This document shows, piece by piece, positions 1-6,979 of a stretch of 64,000 nt of DNA (position 1 is its first letter; every line of letters starts with the position of its first letter). The stretch spans positions 1 through 64,000 of the forward strand of contig CASFJH010000032.1 in NCBI GenBank assembly GCA_949294845.1. The letters are read 5' to 3'. The notes under the pieces are model-generated. The model was not told the origin of the DNA and did no database searches. It saw only the letters and a program-made list of their open reading frames with translations. This stretch comes from an uncultured Bacillota bacterium (GTDB taxonomy: Bacteria > Bacillota > Clostridia > Christensenellales > Pumilibacteraceae). Made by a program: the position numbers and the translations under genes.

Positions 1-979
1 GTTCGTCGTGAAGATTGGTAAAGCATACCGCAGTCTGCGTCTGCTCGTAAACCGTGCGGTAAAACACCAGTCCGTCGCGAACGGCGTCTATCGAAGCGGT
101 CGAGCTATTGTGGAAAATGAACCTTTCTTCACCGTCCGGACGCACACATTCGAGAGTGACTCCGGTACGCTCGTCTACCGAGCGCGTGAAGTAGGCGAAG
201 TTTTCCACTCCGTTTTCGTCGATGCCTTGGTAGTAAACGGGGCGCTCGGGAATGACGAGACTTGTTACGTCTTCGGCAATCTGAGTTATCTCATGCTTAC
301 GCGCTCCCACCTTAACCGACTTCAATGTAGTTCCGTCGAGAACGACAAGATACACGCTTCCGTTGTATTTATAGAATCCGTAAGGCTTGTCCGCGCTGTC
401 CTCGGTCGTGGTGAATATCTTCTGCGTTTTGCTTCCGTCAAGCTTGGTGCGGAAAAAGTCGGTCTTGGACGACTGCACCACGCCTTCCTTATTCTGCTGA
501 TTATTGGGGCTGGCGTAATAAACGTAATCGTCGTAAATGTATATGCCGCCCGTATAGCCGCTGGTACCGATCGTTTTGGGAGCGATCAATTCAACGTCGA
601 TTATATCGACTATCTCGTCAGACGAATTGAGGCCTTTCGCCGACTTGAATTCAAGACCGGTCGTTTCGTCCTTTGCAATATTAAACTCTTTGCCGTCCGA
701 GGATTTTGTGCCGTTAAGCTCAGCCCTGTAAAGAGCGCCTTTGATAACTTTACCCCAAACGTTGGCAGTACCGTCTGCGTCGTCGTATCCGCGGTTGCCG
801 TTGATGAAATAGACGTAATTGCCGTACTGCACCGCGCTGCCGCCGTTGGAATATACGGTATAAGCCGTATCCTGTTTGCCCGAAACGGATATCGCGCCGT
901 AGTTGCCGTCGCCGCTGCACGCCGATACCGACAAAGCGATCATTATGCCGAGTAAAACTGCCAAGATTCTTTTCTTCAT
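1..979 (-). CDS. Lipoprotein with beta-propeller-like repeats (3' end outside window)
   Basis: Reading the minus strand from an ATG at 977-979 gives an open frame running off the window start, so the C-terminus is missing. The N-terminus is a lipoprotein signal: basic MKKR, a hydrophobic stretch, and a lipobox ending SVSAC about residue 21, so the mature protein should be lipid-anchored outside the membrane. The rest is rich in short beta segments with spaced Tyr and Gly (NYVYFIN, DYVYYAS, GSVYLVV), a pattern seen in DUF5050-like propeller proteins that report residue-by-residue YYxN blades. The ribosome-binding site is weak (TAAGGA about 10 nt upstream). It lies 77 nt downstream of the GH2-like gene on the same strand and may be co-transcribed. 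Specific function unknown. Confidence 0.75.
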   Translation of the reverse strand, partial: MKKRILAVLLGIMIALSVSACSGDGNYGAISVSGKQDTAYTVYSNGGSAVQYGNYVYFINGNRGYDDADGTANVWGKVIKGALYRAELNGTKSSDGKEFNIAKDETTGLEFKSAKGLNSSDEIVDIIDVELIAPKTIGTSGYTGGIYIYDDYVYYASPNNQQNKEGVVQSSKTDFFRTKLDGSKTQKIFTTTEDSADKPYGFYKYNGSVYLVVLDGTTLKSVKVGARKHEITQIAEDVTSLVIPERPVYYQGIDENGVENFAYFTRSVDERTGVTLECVRPDGEERFIFHNSSTASIDAVRDGLVFYRTVYEQTQTAVCFTNLHDE

Positions 980-1056
980 TGCCTGTTTTCCTTACCAGTA
1001 GTTATTTAATGCCGACCGGACGCGTCATGCGTCAGTTCAGGTCGTTCGTATATCCT

Positions 1057-2913
1057 TTATGCTTTCGCGTTGCCCGCGTTTACGCATTTTACGGAGGCGC
1101 GCGCTTTTTTGAGTCCTTCCGCCGAAGCGATAAGTCCCGTCCGGCCCGTCCCGTCGGCATAGACCGCCGCGACCGCCCTTCCCTTGTAAAGCCTGATCCT
1201 GTCCGTCGCAGGCAGCGCTCCGGCGTCGCCGGTAAACAAAGCCGCAACAGTGCCGCAGAGCGCGGTCACTTTGATTTCCGCGTCGCAGCTTTGAGAGACA
1301 TTACCGTCCGCGTCTACGGCCTCAACGGCAAAGTACGCGAGTCCGTCGGCATTGAGATCGGCCTTTGCCGTCTGCGGCGTGACTTTAAGCGCCGAAGCCG
1401 GAGCCGGAGTACAGAGCTTGTTTCGGGACAGCTCGTATCCGCGGTGGAAACATACCGCTTCGAGCGCGCCCGGTTTGTAGTCTACCGTAAACACTGCTTT
1501 GCCGCCGCTGTCCCTGTCGGCAAGCTTGCGACCGACCTGCACTCCGTTAAGCAGCAAAGACACCACTTCGCCGGAAGTGCTTACGACGACTTCGACAGGC
1601 TTTCCTTCATAACCTTCAAAATCCCAGCCGGCGCTTTCCGTTCCGTCCGGCAATTTAACCGTGACGGCCGCTTCGTCGCTCAGCCTGGTGCCCGGCTTGA
1701 TAAATCCGGCGCAGTCGTACAGTCCGGCGCGGCAGTAAAGAAGAGGTTTTTCGCTCTTTTCCGCCGAGCCGAGATAATCGAAGAAATACGGCGCGTCCTC
1801 AGCGCTGACCACGGGCTTATCGTCAAGTCCGCCTATCAGCTCCGCCAGCTCTCCGAACCTTTGTCCGCTCGGCAAAGCGTATGCTTTTACGCAGGGATGA
1901 TTGCGCAGATATTTTACTCCCAACCGTATCAGCTCGTCGCAATCGCGCTCGAAATAAGCCGTATCGAAAGGCGTTTGGGGCGCGCCGAGCGTTTTCGTCA
2001 GCAACGCCACTACGTTAATTCCTTCGGCGTCGGCCGCACGCAAAAGCGGTTCTCTGGGATAATCGGCCAGCACCGTTTTGTATCCGGCGGCCTTTACAAT
2101 ACCGATACGCCTGGTCTCGGCGGTGATGCTGGAAACCGCGCCCAGCGGACCGTTATCGTAAGCGAGCCTTACGCAGCCGCCATGCCCGGCCTTTTCCGTC
2201 ACTCCGAATACGGTTTCGGCCTCGTCAGAATGTCCTTCTTCGTCCGACACCGTCGCTTTTAAAGTGTAAACGCCTTCCTCTCCGTTCCAGACGCAGTAAC
2301 CTGAAAAAGCGATCTGCACGCAGAACGTTTTAACCGCTCCGGCTGCAATACGAAAAGTCCTGACCTTTCTGGTCATACGGCGGCCGCGACGGTTGTATGC
2401 TTCCACGGTAACGTAAATCCTGCGTTTTTCCGAAGTTTCGTTAGCTATCTCGACATAAACGTCCGAAACCGCTTTTGCGGCCGGTCTGCTTACCGCGCGC
2501 ACGCCGTAAGGCGTAATAAAAAGCGGCGACTGAGCGTAGAGCACCGAAACTCCGTCGGCTATTCCGCATCCCGTATAGCGCCCGGTATTTACCGCGGTAA
2601 CATCGTAAACGACGCGCGAAGCCTTATCGGGCAGCCTTATGAGACTGCGGCCGCTGTGGGTGACAGTGCCGAGATATGCTCCGTCGGCGTAAACGTCCGC
2701 TTTGCCGCAAACGCCGCCCGTTTCGATGTACGCTTTATAATAATTCTTGACAGGAACGTCGTTAGTTAAACGGACATAAGCCGCGCCGTAATAACTGTTA
2801 AGCTCGCCGTACGGCGCGGAAAAATCACGGTCGGTTAAAGCGAGTGCGTCAAAAGGAAGGCTTATCTCATCCTTCTCTCGCTTCCAATGCTTATTGAGAC
2901 CGACTGACTTCAA
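1057..2913 (-). CDS. Glycoside hydrolase family 2-like protein lacking the catalytic motif
   Basis: A 618-residue protein with the GH2 domain order: N-terminal sugar-binding-like sandwich, an Ig-like domain, a shortened barrel-like region, a DUF4982-like segment (SLLLNGVQVGRK) and a GH2 C-terminal Ig-like domain. Family members carry an Asn-Glu acid/base after RNHPxV (typically WSxGNE) and a second Glu further on. Here, near residues 336-350, the text is RNHPCVKAYALPSGQ, so the Glu is absent, and the distance to the C-terminal domains leaves no room for a normal second half of the barrel. There is no signal peptide. The start is a TTG chosen because MKSVGLNKHW aligns with usual GH2 N-termini; its ribosome-binding site is poor. 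It has its own consensus promoter and a palindrome in the leader. Catalytic loss is inferred from sequence. Confidence 0.7.
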   Translation of the reverse strand: MKSVGLNKHWKREKDEISLPFDALALTDRDFSAPYGELNSYYGAAYVRLTNDVPVKNYYKAYIETGGVCGKADVYADGAYLGTVTHSGRSLIRLPDKASRVVYDVTAVNTGRYTGCGIADGVSVLYAQSPLFITPYGVRAVSRPAAKAVSDVYVEIANETSEKRRIYVTVEAYNRRGRRMTRKVRTFRIAAGAVKTFCVQIAFSGYCVWNGEEGVYTLKATVSDEEGHSDEAETVFGVTEKAGHGGCVRLAYDNGPLGAVSSITAETRRIGIVKAAGYKTVLADYPREPLLRAADAEGINVVALLTKTLGAPQTPFDTAYFERDCDELIRLGVKYLRNHPCVKAYALPSGQRFGELAELIGGLDDKPVVSAEDAPYFFDYLGSAEKSEKPLLYCRAGLYDCAGFIKPGTRLSDEAAVTVKLPDGTESAGWDFEGYEGKPVEVVVSTSGEVVSLLLNGVQVGRKLADRDSGGKAVFTVDYKPGALEAVCFHRGYELSRNKLCTPAPASALKVTPQTAKADLNADGLAYFAVEAVDADGNVSQSCDAEIKVTALCGTVAALFTGDAGALPATDRIRLYKGRAVAAVYADGTGRTGLIASAEGLKKARASVKCVNAGNAKA

Positions 2914-2942
2914 ACGGCTGTACCACCCGTATAGCGCGGATT

Positions 2943-2960
2943 AATCTCCGGGCGGAGATT
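2943..2960. promoter_or_regulatory. Perfect palindrome in GH2-like leader, candidate operator
   Basis: AATCTCCG-GG-CGGAGATT has perfect 8-bp arms with a 2-bp centre. It starts 13 bp downstream of the -10 box of the GH2-like gene, so it falls in the first transcribed bases, a common place for a repressor site. It could instead form a short RNA hairpin. Confidence 0.5.
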
Positions 2961-2972
2961 TCGCTACACAAT

Positions 2973-3001
2973 ATTATATCAATTCTGCCGTTATAAATCA
3001 A
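2973..3001 (-). promoter_or_regulatory. Sigma-A promoter of GH2-like gene
   Basis: On the minus strand TTGATT (2996-3001), 17-nt spacer, TATAAT (2973-2978). Predicted start is near 2966, giving a leader of about 50 nt. Confidence 0.75.
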
Positions 3002-3053
3002 GCAAATAAGCTATTTATTTGCAATTTCTTTGCCTGCAAAAATCCTTTGCGAT

Positions 3054-4268
3054 TCATTTGCCCACGCTCTTGCCGGTCACTGCGTCCTGATACATTACCC
3101 AGAAACCTTCCTTTTCCGGTTCTGTCGGATCGCGCGGCACCCATACCGCGTAACCGTCAAGCTCCTCCGGCGGTTCTTTGGTGAAAACCGCCGGCACGGC
3201 GTAGCCAACATAATCCGGACGCGCGCCTATCAGCCCGACCGCATAATAATTGCGGCCGTCAAAATCGACTCTCACCCACCTGGTGTCCGGCAGCAGCTTT
3301 TCCAGTTCGCCGTACCTCGGATTTTCTTTGAACAGCTTTTCTATCTGCGGAGCAGCCTGCTCGAAAAAGCTTGCCTTGCGCGTGCGCCCTGCTACGGCAG
3401 AACCGGCTTTGGGTATGTCCCCCGACGCCGCCGCTTTTTTAAGACGCTGCCTTTCTTTTGCCTCCGGCACACCGTGTTCCGACTGTACTGCCGCGCCTGC
3501 TCCGTATATTTCCCCGCGTTCCGACTGTACTGAAGCGCCGTATTGTCCGCCGCGTTCGTCACGGCGCTCAGCGACGGACGGCGAGAGCGACATGAGCCGC
3601 AGTATGTAGCGTTTTTCCAGTTCGCTCGGGGACTCGGCGTCGCGACGCTCGTATTCCGTACCGCTTTTGCCGCGCACGTCTTCTCCTCTCGCTTCACGCG
3701 CTGAATTTTCACCGCGCTCATTTTCCATGCCGCTCGCTTCGTGTTTGAAATTTGTTCCGTTCTCTTCGTCCGGAGCAAAATCGGGAGAATAGAAATTCAC
3801 GCTTGCGACGGCGTTATCGCGGTAATCGCCGCTTGTGGGGAAAATATCGTAAAAATAGTCCTCGAGTTTCCTGCGGCCGGAATACTCGGGCAACGCAGCG
3901 GCGCCGGTTTTTAGAGAAGTCTTGCGCCTTATAAGATCGGCCATATTGCCTTCCCACATCGCGGTCGTGGCGTTTGTGCCGTACAGTCTTATTTTAACGT
4001 CCGAACCGCATTCGGCTACCGCAAAATGTATGCCGTCGATGCGCGTGTCCGAATCGAGTTTTATTCTGACGTTCGTCTTGCCCGTTTTGCCGATATCGTA
4101 TATCGCCGTTTTGTCCGAAAAGACGGCAAGAACATAGTTGCCCAGTCTCAGATCGGGCAGATTATAGGTAGCGAGTCTGCACTCCAGCCCGGCCGCGCTG
4201 CGCTCAAGCGTAACGGCGCCCTTGCCGCCTATACCGGACAGAACAATCAGCTTCTTGGCGTAAATCAT
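3054..4268 (-). CDS. Conserved hypothetical protein with charged linker
   Basis: A 404-residue cytoplasmic-looking protein with two compact ends joined by a polar linker. Residues about 1-110 are a beta-rich domain (KLIVLSGIGGKGAVTLERS); residues about 150-285 are low-complexity, rich in Glu, Arg, Gly and Ser; residues about 290-404 form a second domain with conserved-looking aromatic text (YYAVGLIGARPDYVGYAVP, then GFWVMYQDAVTGKSV). I recall a similar C-terminal block in many clostridial hypothetical proteins, but not a function. The start is the ATG at 4266-4268, 10 nt after GGAGG; a TTG three codons upstream is too close to that site. Upstream lie two GTATAC hexamers (4284-4289 and 4296-4301), which may be an operator. 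No obvious sigma-A promoter. Confidence 0.7.
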   Translation of the reverse strand: MIYAKKLIVLSGIGGKGAVTLERSAAGLECRLATYNLPDLRLGNYVLAVFSDKTAIYDIGKTGKTNVRIKLDSDTRIDGIHFAVAECGSDVKIRLYGTNATTAMWEGNMADLIRRKTSLKTGAAALPEYSGRRKLEDYFYDIFPTSGDYRDNAVASVNFYSPDFAPDEENGTNFKHEASGMENERGENSAREARGEDVRGKSGTEYERRDAESPSELEKRYILRLMSLSPSVAERRDERGGQYGASVQSERGEIYGAGAAVQSEHGVPEAKERQRLKKAAASGDIPKAGSAVAGRTRKASFFEQAAPQIEKLFKENPRYGELEKLLPDTRWVRVDFDGRNYYAVGLIGARPDYVGYAVPAVFTKEPPEELDGYAVWVPRDPTEPEKEGFWVMYQDAVTGKSVGK

Positions 4269-4384
4269 ATATTTCAAGCCTCCGTATACCTATAAGTATA
4301 CACGTTAATATATGCCGAATTCCGTCCTATAATGTTGATAAAAGCTGAATTCACGCTAAAAAAGCGTGCGCCCGAACGCGAAAA

Positions 4385-4416
4385 CGAGGCGCCCCGCGTT
4401 TTTGACGGGCGCCTCG
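4385..4416 (-). terminator. Hairpin downstream of CvpA-like gene
   Basis: CGAGGCGCCC and GGGCGCCTCG form perfect 10-bp arms around a 12-nt loop. On the minus strand the stem is followed by a short U run (TTTTCG), so it can end transcripts coming from the CvpA-like gene. Confidence 0.5.
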
Positions 4417-4492
4417 GAAAGGTTATACAGAATGCTGTAAAATATGTTTTCTCGCCGGCTTTAAAATCCTGCCGACGCGTTTTTTCAAGTCG

Positions 4493-4537
4493 TTTTTGAC
4501 GGACGCCGCAACGTCTTTTTGACGGACGCCGCAACGT
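4493..4537. repeat. Tandem duplication, 22-bp unit, period 23
   Basis: Two identical 22-bp copies at 4493-4514 and 4516-4537 (unit starts TTTTTGACGGACG and ends CCGCAACGT), separated by one C. They lie just downstream of the CvpA-like stop codon. Probably replication slippage. Confidence 0.85.
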
Positions 4538-4552
4538 TTTTATAAAAACGTT
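4533..4552. repeat. 20-bp perfect palindrome abutting the CvpA-like stop
   Basis: AACGTTTTTATAAAAACGTT is perfectly symmetrical and ends directly beside the stop codon (4553-4555, minus strand). It overlaps the second copy of the tandem repeat. It could be a weak AT-rich terminator or mRNA end, or a protein site. Confidence 0.6.
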
Positions 4553-5458
4553 CTACTGATCCGTTACGCCGTTTTCGCCGGCCTCGTCCGTGACGGCGGC
4601 ATCCGTTCCGCCGCCGACGGTCGCGGTTCCGCCCGTCTCTTCGCCTGAGGATTCGTCCGTACCGCCTGTCTCTTCGCCTGAGGATTCGTCCGTACCGTCG
4701 GTCTCGTCCGATCCGAAGCCGGCGTTTTTGAGCAGGTCGGAGAACCAGCTGTCGTCGTTAAGCACTTTTTCGGGCAAGGACGCGACGCATTCGGAAACAG
4801 GCGCGCATATGGTGGATTTTTTAAGCTCTCGGTTATAGCCGCTCATAAAGCTGAAACCGGTGAAAAAGCTCGCGCAGAAGAGCAGTACGCACGCCAGCAA
4901 CGCGCCGCGAGCCGCGCCGAGCAGAAAGCCAAGAAACCTGTTGGCCGCGGTAAGCGTCTTGCTGGAATCGATAGCGGAATTTGCGAAATGCGCGAACAGC
5001 GACATAAGTATTCTCGCTACTATGAAGATTACCACTCCGCATATGAGCGTGAACACCGCGTTTGCAAGAACGAGCGCAATACCCTCTCCGACGGTAGCCG
5101 ACGAAACCATAAACTCGCTTGAGGTAAACAGTCCGACAAACGGTTTAATAAGGGCGGAGAATATTCCCGAGCCGAGTGCTGCGGTTATTTGTTCCGCGGA
5201 AGCTCCTGCCTGAAGAGTCATTATCGATTCGGGCAGCTTGCCTGCAAAGAACGAGTAAAGCGATTTATCGCCGGAAACGATGCTCTTGCAAACGCCGCCT
5301 GCCAGCCATTCGGCCAAAGGTTTGGCGCAGAAGAACGCGATCAGCAGCGAAACTATCCAGCCGAACATTCCTATTACCGATTTGATAAAGCCTCTCTTTA
5401 CCCCGATAAGGGCAAAGATGACAATCAGAGCGATAAATGCTATGTCAAGATAACTCAT
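4553..5458 (-). CDS. CvpA-family membrane protein with acidic repeat tail
   Basis: A 301-residue integral membrane protein. The N-terminus (YLDIAFIALIVIFALIGVKR then GFIKSVIGMFGWIVSLLIAF) is typical of the CvpA/colicin V production family, with four predicted membrane segments at about 3-20, 25-45, 120-145 and 165-200. Family roles are poorly defined and tied to envelope stress. The unusual part is the tail after residue about 240: low-complexity Asp/Glu/Gly/Ser/Thr containing a duplicated 11-residue unit (TDESSGEETGG), encoded by a 33-bp direct repeat. ATG with GGAGG 4 nt upstream. Divergent from yyaC, with only 82 bp between the two starts. Confidence 0.8.
   Translation of the reverse strand: MSYLDIAFIALIVIFALIGVKRGFIKSVIGMFGWIVSLLIAFFCAKPLAEWLAGGVCKSIVSGDKSLYSFFAGKLPESIMTLQAGASAEQITAALGSGIFSALIKPFVGLFTSSEFMVSSATVGEGIALVLANAVFTLICGVVIFIVARILMSLFAHFANSAIDSSKTLTAANRFLGFLLGAARGALLACVLLFCASFFTGFSFMSGYNRELKKSTICAPVSECVASLPEKVLNDDSWFSDLLKNAGFGSDETDGTDESSGEETGGTDESSGEETGGTATVGGGTDAAVTDEAGENGVTDQ
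4635..4700. repeat. 33-bp in-frame tandem repeat in CvpA-like gene
   Basis: A 33-bp unit starting GTCTCTTCGCC occurs at 4635 and again at 4668, encoding the duplicated acidic TDESSGEETGG unit. The reading frame is kept, so copy number could vary without breaking the gene. Confidence 0.8.
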
Positions 5459-5505
5459 GCGTACCTCCGTCGTTGATTTTTGCCGTTTTTAATGCGCATA
5501 AACCG

Positions 5506-5535
5506 GTATAAACTCGCTCATTCGAGGCAAAAATC
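5506..5535 (+). promoter_or_regulatory. Sigma-F/sigma-G-type promoter of yyaC
   Basis: GTATA (5506-5510), 15-nt spacer, GGCAAAAAT (5526-5534). This fits the forespore consensus GYATA-N15-GGnRAnAMT at every defined position. The -10 element ends six bases before the yyaC ATG, so the predicted start is at or within the start codon. Confidence 0.65.
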
Positions 5536-5540
5536 AAAGA

Positions 5541-6065
5541 ATGATAATTTTAAAGAATATCCCGGGCGCCGCGGACGCTCTCGCGAGACACCTGCGCTCG
5601 CGCCTAAGAAACAATCCGGTATTCCTCTGCATAGGAAGCGACAGGGTTACCGGCGATTGCCTCGGTCCGCTTTGCGGTCATCTGCTCAAAACGCGATATA
5701 ACGCTCCGGCGTTCGTTTACGGCGGACTGGACTGTCCGGTAAACGCTCTCAACGTGCGCGAGACCGCCGAATTTATCGCGCTGCGGCACCGAGGCTCGCC
5801 GCTGGTTGTAATAGACTCGAGCGTAGGCGCCGAAAAAGAGATCGGCTGCATCAGGCTGTTCGACGGCCCCGTAAAACCGGGAAGCGCAGACGGGAAAAAG
5901 CTCGGTGCGGTCGGCGATATAGGCATTACGGCTACCGTTGCCGCGCAAAAATCAAATCTGTGCGCGGTGCGGCTGAGCGTCGTTTACTCTCTGGCCGAAA
6001 CGGTTTCGGCGGCGATAAGCAACGCCCTGACTCCTACACATAACATTATAGCTTCGCTTTATTAA
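5541..6065 (+). CDS. yyaC: Sporulation protein YyaC (DUF1256, GPR-protease-like fold)
   Basis: A 174-residue protein matching the YyaC family, found in endospore formers and structurally related to the germination protease GPR but of unclear activity. Family marks visible are the CIGSDRVTGDCLGPLCG segment at about residues 29-45, VIDSSVGAEKEIG at about 93-105, and GVGDIGITATVA-like text (GAVGDIGITATVAAQ) at about 127-141. The ATG at 5541 sits immediately after a forespore promoter; the nearest purine-rich site (GAGG) is 13 nt upstream and would lie before the transcript start, so the message may be leaderless. Convergent with the HAD phosphatase across a shared terminator. Confidence 0.88.
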   Translation: MIILKNIPGAADALARHLRSRLRNNPVFLCIGSDRVTGDCLGPLCGHLLKTRYNAPAFVYGGLDCPVNALNVRETAEFIALRHRGSPLVVIDSSVGAEKEIGCIRLFDGPVKPGSADGKKLGAVGDIGITATVAAQKSNLCAVRLSVVYSLAETVSAAISNALTPTHNIIASLY

Positions 6066-6100
6066 AAATCAAGTGTTTTTTTATTAGAAAAACATTAAAA

Positions 6101-6143
6101 AATCGAGCCGGATTCATCTTAGACGAGCGTGTCCGGCTTTTGC
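6101..6143. terminator. Bidirectional terminator between yyaC and HAD gene
   Basis: AGCCGGA (6106-6112) pairs with TCCGGCT (6132-6138). The stem is followed by TTTTGC on the plus strand and by a run of six U after CGA on the minus strand. Confidence 0.65.
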
Positions 6144-6145
6144 TT

Positions 6146-6913
6146 TTAAAGTATCCCGGCTATGGAAGGAACGATGCAGTCGATATTCAATCCCGAAGCT
6201 GCGGCGTCGGCGGCGGTAGCCTCTCCCGACAGCACCAGCACCGATTTGAATCCGTTGTTTACCGCAAACCTCATATCCGTCATCAGACGGTCGCCCACCA
6301 TAGCGATCTCGTCGGGGCGGCAGCCGGCGCGTTCAGCTACGCCTTCGGCGATGGGCGCGTTGGGCTTGCCGCATATCAGTTCGGGCTCGCGGCCGGTGCT
6401 GGCTTTAACGAGCGCGAGAAAGGAGCCCACGTCGGGAATATATCCGTCGCGCACGGGGCAGTTAAAATCCGGATGCGTCGCTATAAAGCGAACGCCTTCG
6501 CGTATATGCTTACAGCACAGGCTGAGTCTTTCGTACCTCAGCGAAGTGTCGAACCCTATGACTACCATCTGCGGATCGGAATCGGTAAGCCCGAATCCGG
6601 CGCGCTCGAACTCGGCTTTAAGTTTATCGGTGCCCAGCAGAAAGATTTTATCGGTAATGCCGTTCTTTTTAAGCCAGTCTATAGTCGCGTTGCCGGCAGT
6701 GTAAATATCGTCCTCCGTCGCTCCGAATCCCATAAAATTCAGTTTATCCGCATAATCGCTGCGAGCGATCGACGTATTGTTGGTGAGAAAAACGACTTTG
6801 GCGCGGCTACGCATACGCCCGACAGCTTCGATCGCGCCGTCGATAGGCTTGCCGCCCAGATATATCGTGCCGTCCATGTCCAGAAGCCAACATTTTACCT
6901 TAGCAAAATCCAT
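6146..6913 (-). CDS. HAD-superfamily phosphatase, NagD/4-nitrophenylphosphatase type
   Basis: A 255-residue HAD hydrolase of the NagD/AraL group. Motif I is LLDMDGTIYLGG (residues 10-21) with two catalytic aspartates, motif II is FLTNN (42-46), motif III includes the CGKPNAP lysine (about 186-192) and motif IV is MVGDRLMTDM (about 208-217). The long insertion between motifs II and III is the C2 cap of this subfamily, whose members dephosphorylate small sugar or nucleotide phosphates; the substrate cannot be read from sequence. ATG with GTGAGG about 7 nt upstream. Its promoter overlaps the end of the preceding G1PDH-like gene. Confidence 0.88.
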   Translation of the reverse strand: MDFAKVKCWLLDMDGTIYLGGKPIDGAIEAVGRMRSRAKVVFLTNNTSIARSDYADKLNFMGFGATEDDIYTAGNATIDWLKKNGITDKIFLLGTDKLKAEFERAGFGLTDSDPQMVVIGFDTSLRYERLSLCCKHIREGVRFIATHPDFNCPVRDGYIPDVGSFLALVKASTGREPELICGKPNAPIAEGVAERAGCRPDEIAMVGDRLMTDMRFAVNNGFKSVLVLSGEATAADAAASGLNIDCIVPSIAGIL

Positions 6914-6949
6914 TTGTACCTCACCCTTTTCTTGAGTATTACGCCGTAA

Positions 6950-6979
6950 ATTATACTACAAACTCGAGGTATCCGTCAA
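6950..6979 (-). promoter_or_regulatory. Sigma-A promoter of HAD gene inside upstream coding end
   Basis: Minus strand TTGACG (6974-6979), 18-nt spacer, TATAAT (6950-6955). The -10 box overlaps the stop codon of the G1PDH-like gene. Confidence 0.6.

Noticed and set aside
2915-2930. T-box-like word GGGTGGTAC on the minus strand before the GH2-like gene
   Set aside because: The T-box consensus continues CCGCG, which is not present, and the leader of about 50 nt is far too short for the specifier stem and terminator.
4274-4534. 86-codon minus-strand frame between the hypothetical gene and CvpA-like gene
   Set aside because: It runs through a terminator hairpin and a tandem repeat, with no ribosome-binding site and a basic low-complexity product.
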